64,000 bases of DNA, taken from positions 122,954 to 186,953 of the forward strand of contig NZ_RBDY01000012.1 of the NCBI RefSeq assembly GCF_003626575.1. The letters run 5' to 3'. The first letter of the stretch is position 1, and each line of letters starts with the position of its first letter. This stretch comes from Streptomyces radicis (GTDB lineage: Bacteria; Actinomycetota; Actinomycetes; Streptomycetales; Streptomycetaceae). A model generated the notes under the pieces. It did not search any database. It was not told where the DNA came from and was given only the letters and a program-made list of their open reading frames with translations. This document shows, one piece after another, positions 51,013 through 60,277 of the stretch. A program made the translations under genes and the position numbers.

Positions 51013-51708
51013 TCAGGCGCCCAGGGCGCCACCGGCCTCCTCGGGTGACGCGTCCCCCGCCAGGGCGTCGGGCTCGAGGTGGATCACGCCGTAGTCATAG
51101 GCGTGCCTGCGATAGACGACGCTGGGCTGCTTGGTCTCGGCATCGACGAAGAGATAGAAGTCGTGACCGACCAACTCCATCTCGTACAGCGCCTGTTCGA
51201 GCGTCATCGGCGCGGCCCTGTGGGTCTTCTCGCGCACCACCAAGGGCCCGTCCCCCTCGACCACGACCGAGCCCACCCGCCTGACCGGCGGCGCGACCTG
51301 CTCGGGCACCGCGGGCTCCGGCTCGGCCACGCCGTTCAACGGGGCGGCGTCACGCACCACCGCGGCCACCTCGCTGGCCGGGATACGATCCCGGCCGCGG
51401 CGGCACCTGCGCTTGTCGTGCTGGCGACGCAGCCGGGACTCCAGCTTCTCGACCGCCAGATCGAGCGCCCCATAGGGATCGGCCGCCGACGCCTCGGCCC
51501 GCACCACGGGCCCTCGGTGCCGCAACGTGATCTCGACCCGGTCCGAACGGTCCGCCTGACGGGGGTTGTGTTCCTTGGACACTTCCACATCGAGGCGGGT
51601 CACCTTGCCGTCGATTCTCTGGATCTTGTCCAGCTTGAGCTTCTCGGCCACATGCCGGCGGAATCGCTCCGGCACCTCTGTCTTACGGCCCTTGACGACG
51701 ATGTCCAC
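51013..51708 (-). CDS. hpf: Long-form ribosome hibernation promoting factor
   Basis: A 231-residue HPF that pairs 70S ribosomes into inactive dimers. N-terminal S30AE domain (about 1-100, VVKGRKTEVPERFR, HRGPVVRAEASA) and C-terminal dimerisation domain (about 175-225, MTLEQALYEMELVGHDFYLF, VVYRRHAYDYGVIHL). GTG 51708 has GGAG six bases upstream and gives the conserved start MDIVVKG; an upstream start at 51861 is rejected. Usually induced in stationary phase; a 291-base upstream region separates it from comF. Confidence 0.95.
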   Translation of the reverse strand: MDIVVKGRKTEVPERFRRHVAEKLKLDKIQRIDGKVTRLDVEVSKEHNPRQADRSDRVEITLRHRGPVVRAEASAADPYGALDLAVEKLESRLRRQHDKRRCRRGRDRIPASEVAAVVRDAAPLNGVAEPEPAVPEQVAPPVRRVGSVVVEGDGPLVVREKTHRAAPMTLEQALYEMELVGHDFYLFVDAETKQPSVVYRRHAYDYGVIHLEPDALAGDASPEEAGGALGA

Positions 51709-51999
51709 GCTGAACTCCGTTCCGGATGGTCCCGTCGGCGGTGACGGAGACCCTCCTTCGCGCACTGGAACCGGAACCGCCGGTGTCCACGGCGGCCTCG
51801 GGGTTACGTCGGGGTAGCGACTTTCACCTCCTTCTCCCCCGGGAAGACGGTAAACATCCACCTGACATTCAGATGAGGAGATCCGAAGTCGAACAATCGC
51901 GGAAAGCGATCCATATCCAGTTATGCCGGACTCGCGGTGAGCTCCTTCTTCGAACGTACTCCGCCGACCCCCTCAAGGGCACCCCTACCCATACGTAGG

Positions 52000-52707
52000 T
52001 CACATCCACCCCATCGGGGGACCCGCGATCACCGCGGCGCCCAGCGGCAGGCCACCGGCCGACCGCACCGCGCGCGCCGCCTCGACCAGCGAGGCGCCGG
52101 TGGTCAGCACGTCGTCCACGAGCACCACCCGCTCGCCCGGCGTCAACGCCCCGGACCGCACCGTGAGCGCCCCCGCGAGATTGGCCACCCGCTGCCCGGC
52201 CGTCAGCCCCGCCTGGTCCGCCACCGGACGGCACTGCCGCAGCGCCCGGACGACCCGCACCGCCCATCCCTCACGCCGCAGCCACCCGGCCGCCGCCACC
52301 GCCACCCGCCGCACCGGATCGTGGCCCCGCCGCGCCACCGCCACCCGCGCCGACGGCACCGGCACCAGACCGATCACCTCGGCCGACGCGCCGCCGGGAC
52401 TCCCCCTGGGCCCACCCGGCACGGCCGCGCGCACCCCCGCCGCCAGCGCCCGCCCCAGCGGACCGGCCAGCCCGAGCATCCCCCGCTCCTTGTGCGCGAG
52501 CAGCACCGCCCGCGCCTCATCGGCATACTCCGCCACGGCGTGCACCGCGGGAAGACCGGCCGGCTCGGGCACCGGCCACACCCGCCGCGCGGGCCCCGCC
52601 CACAGCAGCTCACGGCAGGCCGCGCACAGCACGCCCCACCCCACCCCGCAGCCCGCACAGGCCGTCGGCAACATCAGCGAGCCCAGCTCGCGCCACCACT
52701 CACGCAT
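52000..52707 (-). CDS. ComF-family phosphoribosyltransferase-like protein
   Basis: A 235-residue ComF/GntX-type protein. N-terminal CxxC cysteines (CAGCGVGWGVLCAAC, zinc site), and the C-terminal PRPP-binding loop VVLVDDVLTTGAS. In other bacteria ComF assists DNA uptake; its role in Streptomyces is not clear. ATG 52707 chosen; an in-frame GTG lies 18 bases upstream. It is last in the mtnA-mtrA-mtrB-lpqB-comF order, 113 bases after lpqB. Confidence 0.87.
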   Translation of the reverse strand: MREWWRELGSLMLPTACAGCGVGWGVLCAACRELLWAGPARRVWPVPEPAGLPAVHAVAEYADEARAVLLAHKERGMLGLAGPLGRALAAGVRAAVPGGPRGSPGGASAEVIGLVPVPSARVAVARRGHDPVRRVAVAAAGWLRREGWAVRVVRALRQCRPVADQAGLTAGQRVANLAGALTVRSGALTPGERVVLVDDVLTTGASLVEAARAVRSAGGLPLGAAVIAGPPMGWM

Positions 52708-52820
52708 GCCCCCACGTTCCCCCACCGACCCCCGGCGTCCCCACCCCCGAAGGTAAGGAACAACGCACCCGAAAGTCAGGTTTGGGACACGCTCAGCAGG
52801 ATGGATCGACCGGGAAGGAA

Positions 52821-54638
52821 TCAGCCGGGATAGACCGGCGCGTACCCCTCGGCCCCGCCGTCCATCACGAGCTTCCACTCCGGGTCGTCCCGGTCGAGGC
52901 GCACGATGCCCGCGTCGATCTGCGCGAGCAGCGGCTGCTCCGCGTCCTCGGACGCGGCCACCTCGACGACCTGGTTGAGCCCTGGCACGGTCGGGAGGTT
53001 CGTCGACGACCCGTCGATCGCCAGGTACTGCACCTGCTGCACGCCGTCAGCCGGCCGCCCCACCACGACCAGCGTGCTGCTGCCCGCCCAGGACACCGCC
53101 ACGACGTCCACCAGGCGCGGCGCGACCTCACGCAGCGCCGCCACCCGCACCGTCTCGCCCTCGGGCCCCGCGGTGCGTTCGACCCGCCCCATCTGGAGCG
53201 ACGTGGCCTCGCCGTCGCTGACCAGCGCCACGATCCGCACCCCGTCGGGCGCCACGCGCACCGCGTCGATCCGCTCGCCGGGCGCGAGCCCCTGCACCGG
53301 GATCTCCCGCGCCGCGCCCTCGCCGCCGGTGAGCCGCAGCAGCCGCGGGGCGTCGGGGTCGCGGTCGGCCACCCACAGGTCGCCGAGGCCGTCCCAGCTC
53401 GGCGCGCTCAGCCCCGCGGCCTCCCCCGACGACTCGCTGGTCAGCGCCGTCTCCCGCGCGCCCCCCGCGCCGAGCGGCGCGATGTCGAGAACGGACCCGT
53501 CCGCGCTCACCCCGGCGGCCAGGGCACCGTCCCTGCTCACCGCGGCGCTGCGCAGCCCGGCGTTCTCGTCGCCGAACGCGCCGCTGACAGGCCGCGACGT
53601 GCCGTCCCGCTGCGCGAGCGACATCAGCCGCCCCGTCTCGCCGAGGAAGTACGCGCGGTTGACCTCGCCGTCCAGCGCCCCTGGCGCCGTCTCCTCCGCC
53701 GCCGCGTCGTCGAGGCCGCACAGCGACGCCCCCGACTCCGTCCGCAGCCGCACCTCCGTCACCTCGGCCGACGCGAGATCCCGCACCGTGTGCAGCAGCT
53801 GGCTCGCCATCCGCTCGCAGCTGTCGCGCGACCAGCCCTCGGGAACGCCGGACAGGCCCACCGTCAGCCGCCCCGAGTCGTCGATGGCGGGCCGCTGCCC
53901 GTCCGCGAGCGCCGCCCCGTCGGGGAACATCGTCGACACCACCGGGGCCTGCCACTCGCTCGGCCCGTCGAGCAGCGCCTCGATCACATCCCGCACCGGA
54001 TCGATCCGGCTGCGCACATAGACCGGATCGGGAACGAGCACATCCGTCTCATCGGCGGGCCGCCCCCACTCCCCGCCCATATCCGCGTAATAGAACGTGT
54101 CGGCGGAGCGGTAGATCCTGCGGAAGTCCGCCTCCCCCATCACGACCCCGTCGGGCAGCGCGTCGATGCGCCACTCGCCGTCCACCTGCTCCAGCTCGAA
54201 CGACGCCGTGTACGTGCCCGCCCGCGGGTCGTACCCGTGCGCCCCGTCCACCGTGGCCAGCCGCAGCCCGCTCAGCTCGACGCGTTCGCCCTCCCCCGCC
54301 GGGCCGCTCAGCCGGGGCCCCGACGCCAGCACCGTGGTGCTGAAGAACGGGTCCCACTCCTCCGCGCCCCCCGGCGTCAGATACCGCTTGGCCATCTCGT
54401 AGTCGGGGTCGTCGCTCGTCACCGCCTCGAGAAAGCCCCGCACGATCTGCTGCGGCAGCATGCCCTCCTCGGGCGGCACCCCGTACACCAGCACCTGCGC
54501 GTCGGCGTCGGACGCCTCGGACGAGTCGACGGACTGCACCGGGCCGCCGTCCGGCATCGACGCGCAGCCCGTCACCAGCAGCCCCGCGGACAGCAGACCC
54601 GCCGCCGCCCGCCGCCGCCGTATCCGGTCAGTCCCCAT
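52821..54638 (-). CDS. lpqB: Lipoprotein LpqB
   Basis: A 605-residue lipoprotein partner of the MtrB kinase. Signal with lipobox LLVTGCAS (Cys near residue 25), a GerMN domain (about 60-320) and a C-terminal beta-propeller (about 330-605). Outside the membrane it modulates MtrB, and loss affects differentiation in S. coelicolor. ATG 54638 lies inside the end of mtrB (11-base overlap), so translation is coupled. Confidence 0.95.
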   Translation of the reverse strand: MGTDRIRRRRAAAGLLSAGLLVTGCASMPDGGPVQSVDSSEASDADAQVLVYGVPPEEGMLPQQIVRGFLEAVTSDDPDYEMAKRYLTPGGAEEWDPFFSTTVLASGPRLSGPAGEGERVELSGLRLATVDGAHGYDPRAGTYTASFELEQVDGEWRIDALPDGVVMGEADFRRIYRSADTFYYADMGGEWGRPADETDVLVPDPVYVRSRIDPVRDVIEALLDGPSEWQAPVVSTMFPDGAALADGQRPAIDDSGRLTVGLSGVPEGWSRDSCERMASQLLHTVRDLASAEVTEVRLRTESGASLCGLDDAAAEETAPGALDGEVNRAYFLGETGRLMSLAQRDGTSRPVSGAFGDENAGLRSAAVSRDGALAAGVSADGSVLDIAPLGAGGARETALTSESSGEAAGLSAPSWDGLGDLWVADRDPDAPRLLRLTGGEGAAREIPVQGLAPGERIDAVRVAPDGVRIVALVSDGEATSLQMGRVERTAGPEGETVRVAALREVAPRLVDVVAVSWAGSSTLVVVGRPADGVQQVQYLAIDGSSTNLPTVPGLNQVVEVAASEDAEQPLLAQIDAGIVRLDRDDPEWKLVMDGGAEGYAPVYPG

Positions 54639-56421
54639 GCCCGCCCCTCGCGCTCGGCTCGCTCGGCTCCGCCGCCGCGGCCACCGCGGACCCGGACCGC
54701 GTCGGCGCCGGAACGCCCCGCCCCCGCCTCGCCCGCGCGTCAACCGGCTCCAACGGCAGCGGCGACCCGCGCAGCGCGCCGCCCGCCGTGGCGGGCAGCG
54801 TCAGCCTGAACTGCGCCCCGCCGCCCGGCTCGCCCCACGCCTCGAGGCGCCCGCCGTGCAGGTGCGCGTCCTCCACGGCGATCGACAGGCCCAGGCCCGT
54901 GCCGCCCGTGGTTCGCGCCCGCGCCGGGTCCGCGCGCCAGAAGCGGCTGAACACCTGGTCCACCTCGCCAGGCCGCAGCCCGATCCCGTGGTCCCGCACC
55001 GCGATCGCCACCGCGCCGCCGTCCGCCGCGACGGCGAGCCTGACCACCACGTCGCGGCCCTCACCGTGCTCGATGGCGTTGACGACCAGGTTGCGCACGA
55101 CGCGTTCGATGCGCCGCGCGTCCACCTCGGCCACGATCGGCCGGGCGTCCCCGCGCACCAGCAGCCGCCCGCCGCGCCGCTCGGCCAACGACCCGAAGCT
55201 CTCGACGACCCGGTGCACCACGTCCCGCAGGTCCGTGGCCTCCGCCTCGAGCACCGCGGCGCCCGCGTCGAACCTGCTGATCTCGAGCAGGTCAGCGAGC
55301 AGCAGCTCGAAGCGGTCGAGCTGGCTCAGCAGCAGCTCCGCCGACCGCGCCGTCGCCGGGTCGAACTCCCCGCGCGCCTCGTGGATGACGTCCGCCGCCA
55401 TCCGCACCGTCGTCAGCGGCGTCCGCAGCTCGTGCGAGACGTCCGAGACGAAACGCCGCTGCATGCGCGACAGCTCCTCCAGCTGCTGGATCTGCTTCTG
55501 GAGGTTGCGTGCCATTTTGTTGAACGATTCCCCGAGCCGCGCGATGTCGTCCTCGCCGCTCACCTTCATGCGCTCCTGGAGCCGCCCCGCCGCCAGCCGC
55601 TCCGCGATCCCCGCCGCCATCCGCACCGGCGTGACCACCTGCCGCACCACCAGCCACGCGATCGCCCCGAGCAGCGCCACCACGAAGAGCCCCGCCGTCG
55701 CGATCGTGCCCGTGACCAGGCTGAGCGACTTCTCCTCCTGCGTGAACGGGAACAGGTAGTACAGCTGATACGGATTCCCCGCCACATCGGTCATCCGCTT
55801 GCCGATGATCAGCCCCGCCTCGGACGTCCCGTCCGTGCGCACGATCGTCCCGTACTGCCGCTGCGTCGCCCGGTCGTCGTCCACCGCCTCCCGCATCTCC
55901 TCCGAGATGCTCAGATCGGTGTCCACCGCCGACGAGACGCGCGGCCCCCGCGGCGCGAACCCCGTGTCACCCGCGAACGCGGGCGAGAGCTCCGACGGCA
56001 GCGCCACCACCGAGAACACGCCCTGCCCACCACTGGCCAGCTGCTGCACCACCTCGGTCGACCACGTCGCCGCGTCGACCGAGAGCCCCGCCCCCGCCTC
56101 GCTCGCGTCCACGGTCGCCCGCTCCCGCGCCACCTGGAAGCCCCCGTCGGCCTGGCTCTGCGCCGTCTGCCGCTTGGCCTCGAGCAGCCCGTTGCGCACC
56201 TGGCCGATCACCACCACACCCAGCACCAGCACCACGGCCATCGAGAGCAGCAGCGTGCTGGCCACCACGCGCAGCTGGATGTTCCTGCGCCACAGCCGCA
56301 TCACCGAGAGCAGCGGCCCCCTGGCCCAGCGGCCGAAGATCCGGATAGCGGGCTGCGCCCGGCTGCCCGTCGCTCCTTCCGACAGCAGCCGGGGGCTCTG
56401 CCACCACACCCGGTCGGTCAC
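54628..56421 (-). CDS. mtrB: Sensor histidine kinase MtrB
   Basis: A 597-residue kinase. TM1 (about 55-77), extracytoplasmic domain (about 78-215), TM2 (about 230-250), HAMP, HisKA with the phospho-accepting His in VSDVSHELRTPLTT, and HATPase with N box ERVVRNLVVNAIEHG, G1 VRDHGIGL and G2 GGTGLGLSI. GTG start one base after the mtrA stop codon. Together with MtrA and LpqB it links cell wall and osmotic cues to replication and development. Confidence 0.96.
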   Translation of the reverse strand: MTDRVWWQSPRLLSEGATGSRAQPAIRIFGRWARGPLLSVMRLWRRNIQLRVVASTLLLSMAVVLVLGVVVIGQVRNGLLEAKRQTAQSQADGGFQVARERATVDASEAGAGLSVDAATWSTEVVQQLASGGQGVFSVVALPSELSPAFAGDTGFAPRGPRVSSAVDTDLSISEEMREAVDDDRATQRQYGTIVRTDGTSEAGLIIGKRMTDVAGNPYQLYYLFPFTQEEKSLSLVTGTIATAGLFVVALLGAIAWLVVRQVVTPVRMAAGIAERLAAGRLQERMKVSGEDDIARLGESFNKMARNLQKQIQQLEELSRMQRRFVSDVSHELRTPLTTVRMAADVIHEARGEFDPATARSAELLLSQLDRFELLLADLLEISRFDAGAAVLEAEATDLRDVVHRVVESFGSLAERRGGRLLVRGDARPIVAEVDARRIERVVRNLVVNAIEHGEGRDVVVRLAVAADGGAVAIAVRDHGIGLRPGEVDQVFSRFWRADPARARTTGGTGLGLSIAVEDAHLHGGRLEAWGEPGGGAQFRLTLPATAGGALRGSPLPLEPVDARARRGRGVPAPTRSGSAVAAAAEPSEPSARGGHGD

Positions 56422-56422
56422 C

Positions 56423-57100
56423 TCAGCTTGACCCGGCCTTGTATCCGACGCCGCGCACGGTCACCACGATCTCGGGGCGCTCGGGGTCCTTCTCGACCTT
56501 GGAACGCAGCCGCTGCACATGGACGTTCACCAGACGGGTGTCGGCGGCGTGCCGATACCCCCACACCTGCTCAAGCAGCACCTCACGCGTGAAGACCTGC
56601 CACGGCTTGCGCGCGAGCGCCACCAGCAGGTCGAACTCAAGCGGCGTCAGCGAGATCGTCTGACTGCCGCGCTTCACCGAGTGCCCCGCCACGTCGATCA
56701 CCAGGTCCCCGATGGCCAGCTGCTCCGGCGCGGGCTCCTCGGAACGCCGCAGCCGCGCCCGGATCCTGGCGATCAGCTCCTTCGGCTTGAACGGCTTGAC
56801 GATGTAGTCGTCCGCCCCCGACTCGAGGCCCACCACCACATCCACCGTGTCGCTCTTGGCGGTCAGCATGACGATCGGCACCCCGGACTCGCCACGGATC
56901 AGCCGACACACCTCGATTCCGTCGCGGCCCGGCAGCATCAGGTCGAGCAGCACCAGATCCGGCTTGATCTCGCGGAAGGCGGCGAGCGCCTTGTCCCCAT
57001 CGGCGACGAACGACGGCTCGAAGCCCTCCCCGCGCAGCACGATGCCCAGCATTTCCGCCAGCGCGGTGTCGTCATCGACGACGAGTACACGTCCCTTCAT
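56423..57100 (-). CDS. mtrA: Response regulator MtrA
   Basis: A 225-residue OmpR/PhoB-type regulator. Receiver with VLVVDDD, phospho-acceptor in DLVLLDLMLP and Lys in VKPFKPKEL; C-terminal winged helix (LTPLEFDLLVALA, TRLVNVHVQRLRSKV, TVRGVGYKAG). The ATG start overlaps the mtnA stop codon in an ATGA arrangement. Essential or major global regulator of development in Streptomyces and Mycobacterium. Confidence 0.97.
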   Translation of the reverse strand: MKGRVLVVDDDTALAEMLGIVLRGEGFEPSFVADGDKALAAFREIKPDLVLLDLMLPGRDGIEVCRLIRGESGVPIVMLTAKSDTVDVVVGLESGADDYIVKPFKPKELIARIRARLRRSEEPAPEQLAIGDLVIDVAGHSVKRGSQTISLTPLEFDLLVALARKPWQVFTREVLLEQVWGYRHAADTRLVNVHVQRLRSKVEKDPERPEIVVTVRGVGYKAGSS

Positions 57101-58191
57101 GCCTTCATCATCCCATCGCCCTTTCCTGCCCCGACCCCAGGTGATCCAGAACACACAGCGGTGAGGTTTCCCCCGTTCACCGGCGCGACCACGCCGCGCT
57201 CGGTCACGATCGCGGTGACGAGCTCCGCCGGGGTCACGTCGAACGCGGGGTTGTACGCCTGCGCCCCCACCGGAGCCACCGGCACCCCGGGCCCGATGTC
57301 CGTCACCTCGTGCCCGGGACGCTGCTCGATCGGGATCGCGCCCGCGTCCGCCGCCTCCGCATCCACCGTACTCACCGGCGCCACCACCACGAACGGAACG
57401 CCGTGGTGGCGCGCGAGCACCGCGAGCGGATAGCTCCCCACCTTGTTCGCCACCGAGCCGTCCGCCGAGATCCGGTCCGCCCCGATCAGCACCGCGTCCA
57501 CCTCGCCCGCCGCGAACAGCGACCCCGCGGCCGCGTCCGCGAGCACGGCGTACGACATCTCCTCGCGCGCCGCCTCCCACGCCGTCAGCCGCGCGCCCTG
57601 GAGCAGGGGACGCGTCTCGTCCACCCACAGCCGCCGCAGCTCCCCGGCGCGATGCGCCGCCCGCACCACCGCGAACGCCGTCCCGTGCCCCCCCGACACC
57701 AGCGCACCGGTGTTGCAATGGGTCAGCAGCCGGTATCCACCACCCGGCAGCAGCTCCCCGAGCAGCTCGAGGCCGAGCTCCGCCATCCGGTCGCTCGCCA
57801 CCGCGTCCTCCCGGTGCAGCGCCCTCGCCTCCGCCAGCGCCGCCGCGGCCGCCGCGGGCCCGTCGCCCCCCACCGCCCGGTGCGCGGCGACGGCGCGCTC
57901 CACGCCGTACGCCAGGTTCACCGCGGTCGGCCTGGCGGCGGTCAACGACCGCGCCGCCTCGCCGACGTCATAGCCACGCGCCGCGGCCAGCGCGATCCCG
58001 TACGCGCCCGCGATCCCGAGCAACGGCGCGCCCCTGACCGCGAGCGACTGGATCGCCGCGACCAGGCCCGGCACATCGGTGCAGACGACCTCGACCTCCG
58101 CGGTCGGCAGCCGCCGCTGGTCGAGCAGGACCAGCATGGGCCCGTCGGGCGGGTCCGCCCAGCGCAGGACGGGGAGAGAGTGATCAGCCAT
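57097..58191 (-). CDS. mtnA: S-methyl-5-thioribose-1-phosphate isomerase MtnA
   Basis: A 364-residue methionine-salvage enzyme that isomerises methylthioribose-1-phosphate to the ribulose form. Motifs: SLAVRGAPLLGIAGAYG, catalytic Cys in THCNTGAL, catalytic Asp in IGADRISADGSVANK, and NPAFDVTP. ATG 58191 chosen. It overlaps mtrA by four bases, making it the first gene of the mtr operon here. No other salvage genes (mtnP, mtnB) are adjacent. Confidence 0.95.
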   Translation of the reverse strand: MADHSLPVLRWADPPDGPMLVLLDQRRLPTAEVEVVCTDVPGLVAAIQSLAVRGAPLLGIAGAYGIALAAARGYDVGEAARSLTAARPTAVNLAYGVERAVAAHRAVGGDGPAAAAAALAEARALHREDAVASDRMAELGLELLGELLPGGGYRLLTHCNTGALVSGGHGTAFAVVRAAHRAGELRRLWVDETRPLLQGARLTAWEAAREEMSYAVLADAAAGSLFAAGEVDAVLIGADRISADGSVANKVGSYPLAVLARHHGVPFVVVAPVSTVDAEAADAGAIPIEQRPGHEVTDIGPGVPVAPVGAQAYNPAFDVTPAELVTAIVTERGVVAPVNGGNLTAVCSGSPGVGAGKGDGMMKA

Positions 58192-58344
58192 TGGCACAGT
58201 CTGCCCCGGCCCGGCGGGTGAGAGAAGGCAGCGGCCGCTTCGACCGCACAGACGCGTCAGCCCCCGGCGCCATGGCACGATGGGCGCCAGGAAACCACAG
58301 GCGACAAAGGCGCGCAGCGTACGAGACGCGAACAAGGAGACACC

Positions 58345-59604
58345 GTGAGTGACACGCCGGGCTGGACCTCCCCCGGATCCCCCTCCCCGGAGCACGACCG
58401 GCCTGAGTCCTCACAGCCGAGTCAGCCGACTCAGCCGTCGCCGTCCTCACAGCCGACCCCGTCCTCACAGCCGACCCAGCCCGGTCAGCCGCCCCAGCCC
58501 CAGGGCGCCCCCCAGGGCTGGGGCGCCGCGCCCCCACCGCCGCCGCACCAGACGCCCCCCTCCTATCCCGCCGCGCCCCAACCCCCGTACGGGCAGGCCC
58601 CCTACCCCCAGCAGCAGCCGGGGGGCTGGGGCGGCTGGCACCCGCACACGTTCGCCGCCAAGCCGGGCGTGATCCCGCTCCGCCCGCTCGGCATCGGCGA
58701 GATACTCGACGGCGCGGTCTCCACCGCCCGCGCCCACTGGCGGACCGTGCTGGCCATCGCGCTGGCCATCGCCGTCATCACCCAGCTCGTCGGGACCCTC
58801 GCCATGCGCCTGTGGCTCAGCGACAGCTCGGGCCTCGCCGCCCTCGAGGACAACCCCGACCCCACCAACGACGAGCTCCGCGACGCCCTCGGCGAGCTGG
58901 CCGCGTTCGCCTCCGTCACCGGCATCGTCACCCTCCTCGGCTCCGTCCTGGCCACCGCCATGCTCACCATCGTCGTCAGCCGCGCCGTCCTCGGCCGCGA
59001 CGTCACGATCGGCGAGGCGTGGCAGGACTCCAGAAGCCGCCTCCTGCGCCTCCTCGGCGTCGTCCTGGTCGTCCCCCTCATCTGCACCCTCGCCATCGCC
59101 CTCCCCATCCTGGCCATGGCCGTCTCGGGCAGCGCCGCACTCGTCGTCCTCGGGGTCATCGGCGGCATCGTCCTCGCCGTCTGGCTCTGGGTCCGCCTCT
59201 CCCTCGCCGCCCCCGCCCTCATGCTCGAACGCCAGGGCGTCTTCGCGGCCCTGCGCCGCTCCGCCAAGCTGGTCAGCGGCTCCTGGTGGCGCGTCTTCGG
59301 CGTCCAGCTCCTCGTCATCGTCCTGCTGGCCCTGGTCGGCGGCGTCCTGGAGTTCCCCGCCTCCGCGATCGCGAGCCTCGTCGACGGCGGCGACACCGGC
59401 ATGTTCGACAGCGGCTTCTCCGACATGTCCTGGACCTACCTCACGATCACCGGCATCGGCGCCGTCCTGGCCTCGACCATCACCCTGCCCATCAGCGCGG
59501 GCGTCACCGCCCTCCTCTACATCGACCAGCGCATCCGCCGCGAGGCCCTCGACATCGAGCTGGCCCGCGCCGCGGGCGTGGACATCCCCCACAGGGAAAG
59601 CTGA
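58345..59604 (+). CDS. Multi-pass membrane protein with disordered N-terminus
   Basis: A 419-residue protein. The first ~110 residues are rich in Ser, Pro and Gln (SQPSQPTQPSPSS). Then come about six hydrophobic segments (about 135-160, 190-220, 245-290, 320-345, 370-400), in an arrangement like the glycerophosphodiester phosphodiesterase membrane-domain family. No catalytic motif. GTG 58345 with AAGGAGA five bases upstream. First gene of the five-gene operon ending in DUF58. Confidence 0.8.
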   Translation: MSDTPGWTSPGSPSPEHDRPESSQPSQPTQPSPSSQPTPSSQPTQPGQPPQPQGAPQGWGAAPPPPPHQTPPSYPAAPQPPYGQAPYPQQQPGGWGGWHPHTFAAKPGVIPLRPLGIGEILDGAVSTARAHWRTVLAIALAIAVITQLVGTLAMRLWLSDSSGLAALEDNPDPTNDELRDALGELAAFASVTGIVTLLGSVLATAMLTIVVSRAVLGRDVTIGEAWQDSRSRLLRLLGVVLVVPLICTLAIALPILAMAVSGSAALVVLGVIGGIVLAVWLWVRLSLAAPALMLERQGVFAALRRSAKLVSGSWWRVFGVQLLVIVLLALVGGVLEFPASAIASLVDGGDTGMFDSGFSDMSWTYLTITGIGAVLASTITLPISAGVTALLYIDQRIRREALDIELARAAGVDIPHRES

Positions 59605-59608
59605 CGCC

Positions 59609-60277
59609 GTGGCGCCGCCGTGGGCGGACCCCCCTGGCCCGCCCGTCACCGTCGACCGCGTTCCCGCGCAGGAGGACGCCGAACGTGAGCTGTCCCGCCA
59701 GATCTACACCGAGCACGAGCCAGGGCTGATCCGCCGGATCTGGTCCTGGGTGTGGGACCGGATCTTCGGCGTCCTCGACGAGGCGGCGTTCCGCACCCCC
59801 GGCGGCTGGTTCGGCCTGCTGGTCATCGCCGTCCTGGTGATCGCCCTGCTGATCGCCCTCCGCCTCCGCCTCGGCACCGTGCGGAACGCCAGGGGTCCAG
59901 GCGCCCCCGGCGCGCTGTTCACCGACCGCCCCCGCACCGCGGCCGAGCACCGCGCCGCCGCGGAACGCCACGCCCACGCCGCCCACTGGACCCCCGCCGT
60001 CCAGGAGCGGCTGCGCGCGATCGTCCGCTCCCTCGAGGAACGCGCCCTGCTCGACCCCCGCCCTGGCCGCACCGCCAACGAGGCCGCCGCCGAGGCCGCC
60101 CGCCCCCTGCCGGGTCTCGCGACGGAGCTGCGCGCCGCGGCCGCCACGTTCGACGGCGTCACCTTCGGCGGCCTGCCCGCCGCCCCCGACGACTACGCCC
60201 GGCTCGCCGACCTCGACGAACGCCTCGCCCACACCAAGCCCGACCTCGCCGCCACCGCCACCTGGACCGCCCCATGA
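59609..60277 (+). CDS. DUF4129-domain membrane protein
   Basis: A 222-residue protein with one membrane helix (about 70-90, GLLVIAVLVIALLIAL) and a C-terminal DUF4129 domain (about 130-210, ERLRAIVRSLEERALLDPRPGRTANEAA). Function unknown; genetic partner of MoxR/DUF58 systems. GTG start four bases after the previous stop; its stop codon overlaps the next start. Confidence 0.85.
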   Translation: MAPPWADPPGPPVTVDRVPAQEDAERELSRQIYTEHEPGLIRRIWSWVWDRIFGVLDEAAFRTPGGWFGLLVIAVLVIALLIALRLRLGTVRNARGPGAPGALFTDRPRTAAEHRAAAERHAHAAHWTPAVQERLRAIVRSLEERALLDPRPGRTANEAAAEAARPLPGLATELRAAAATFDGVTFGGLPAAPDDYARLADLDERLAHTKPDLAATATWTAP

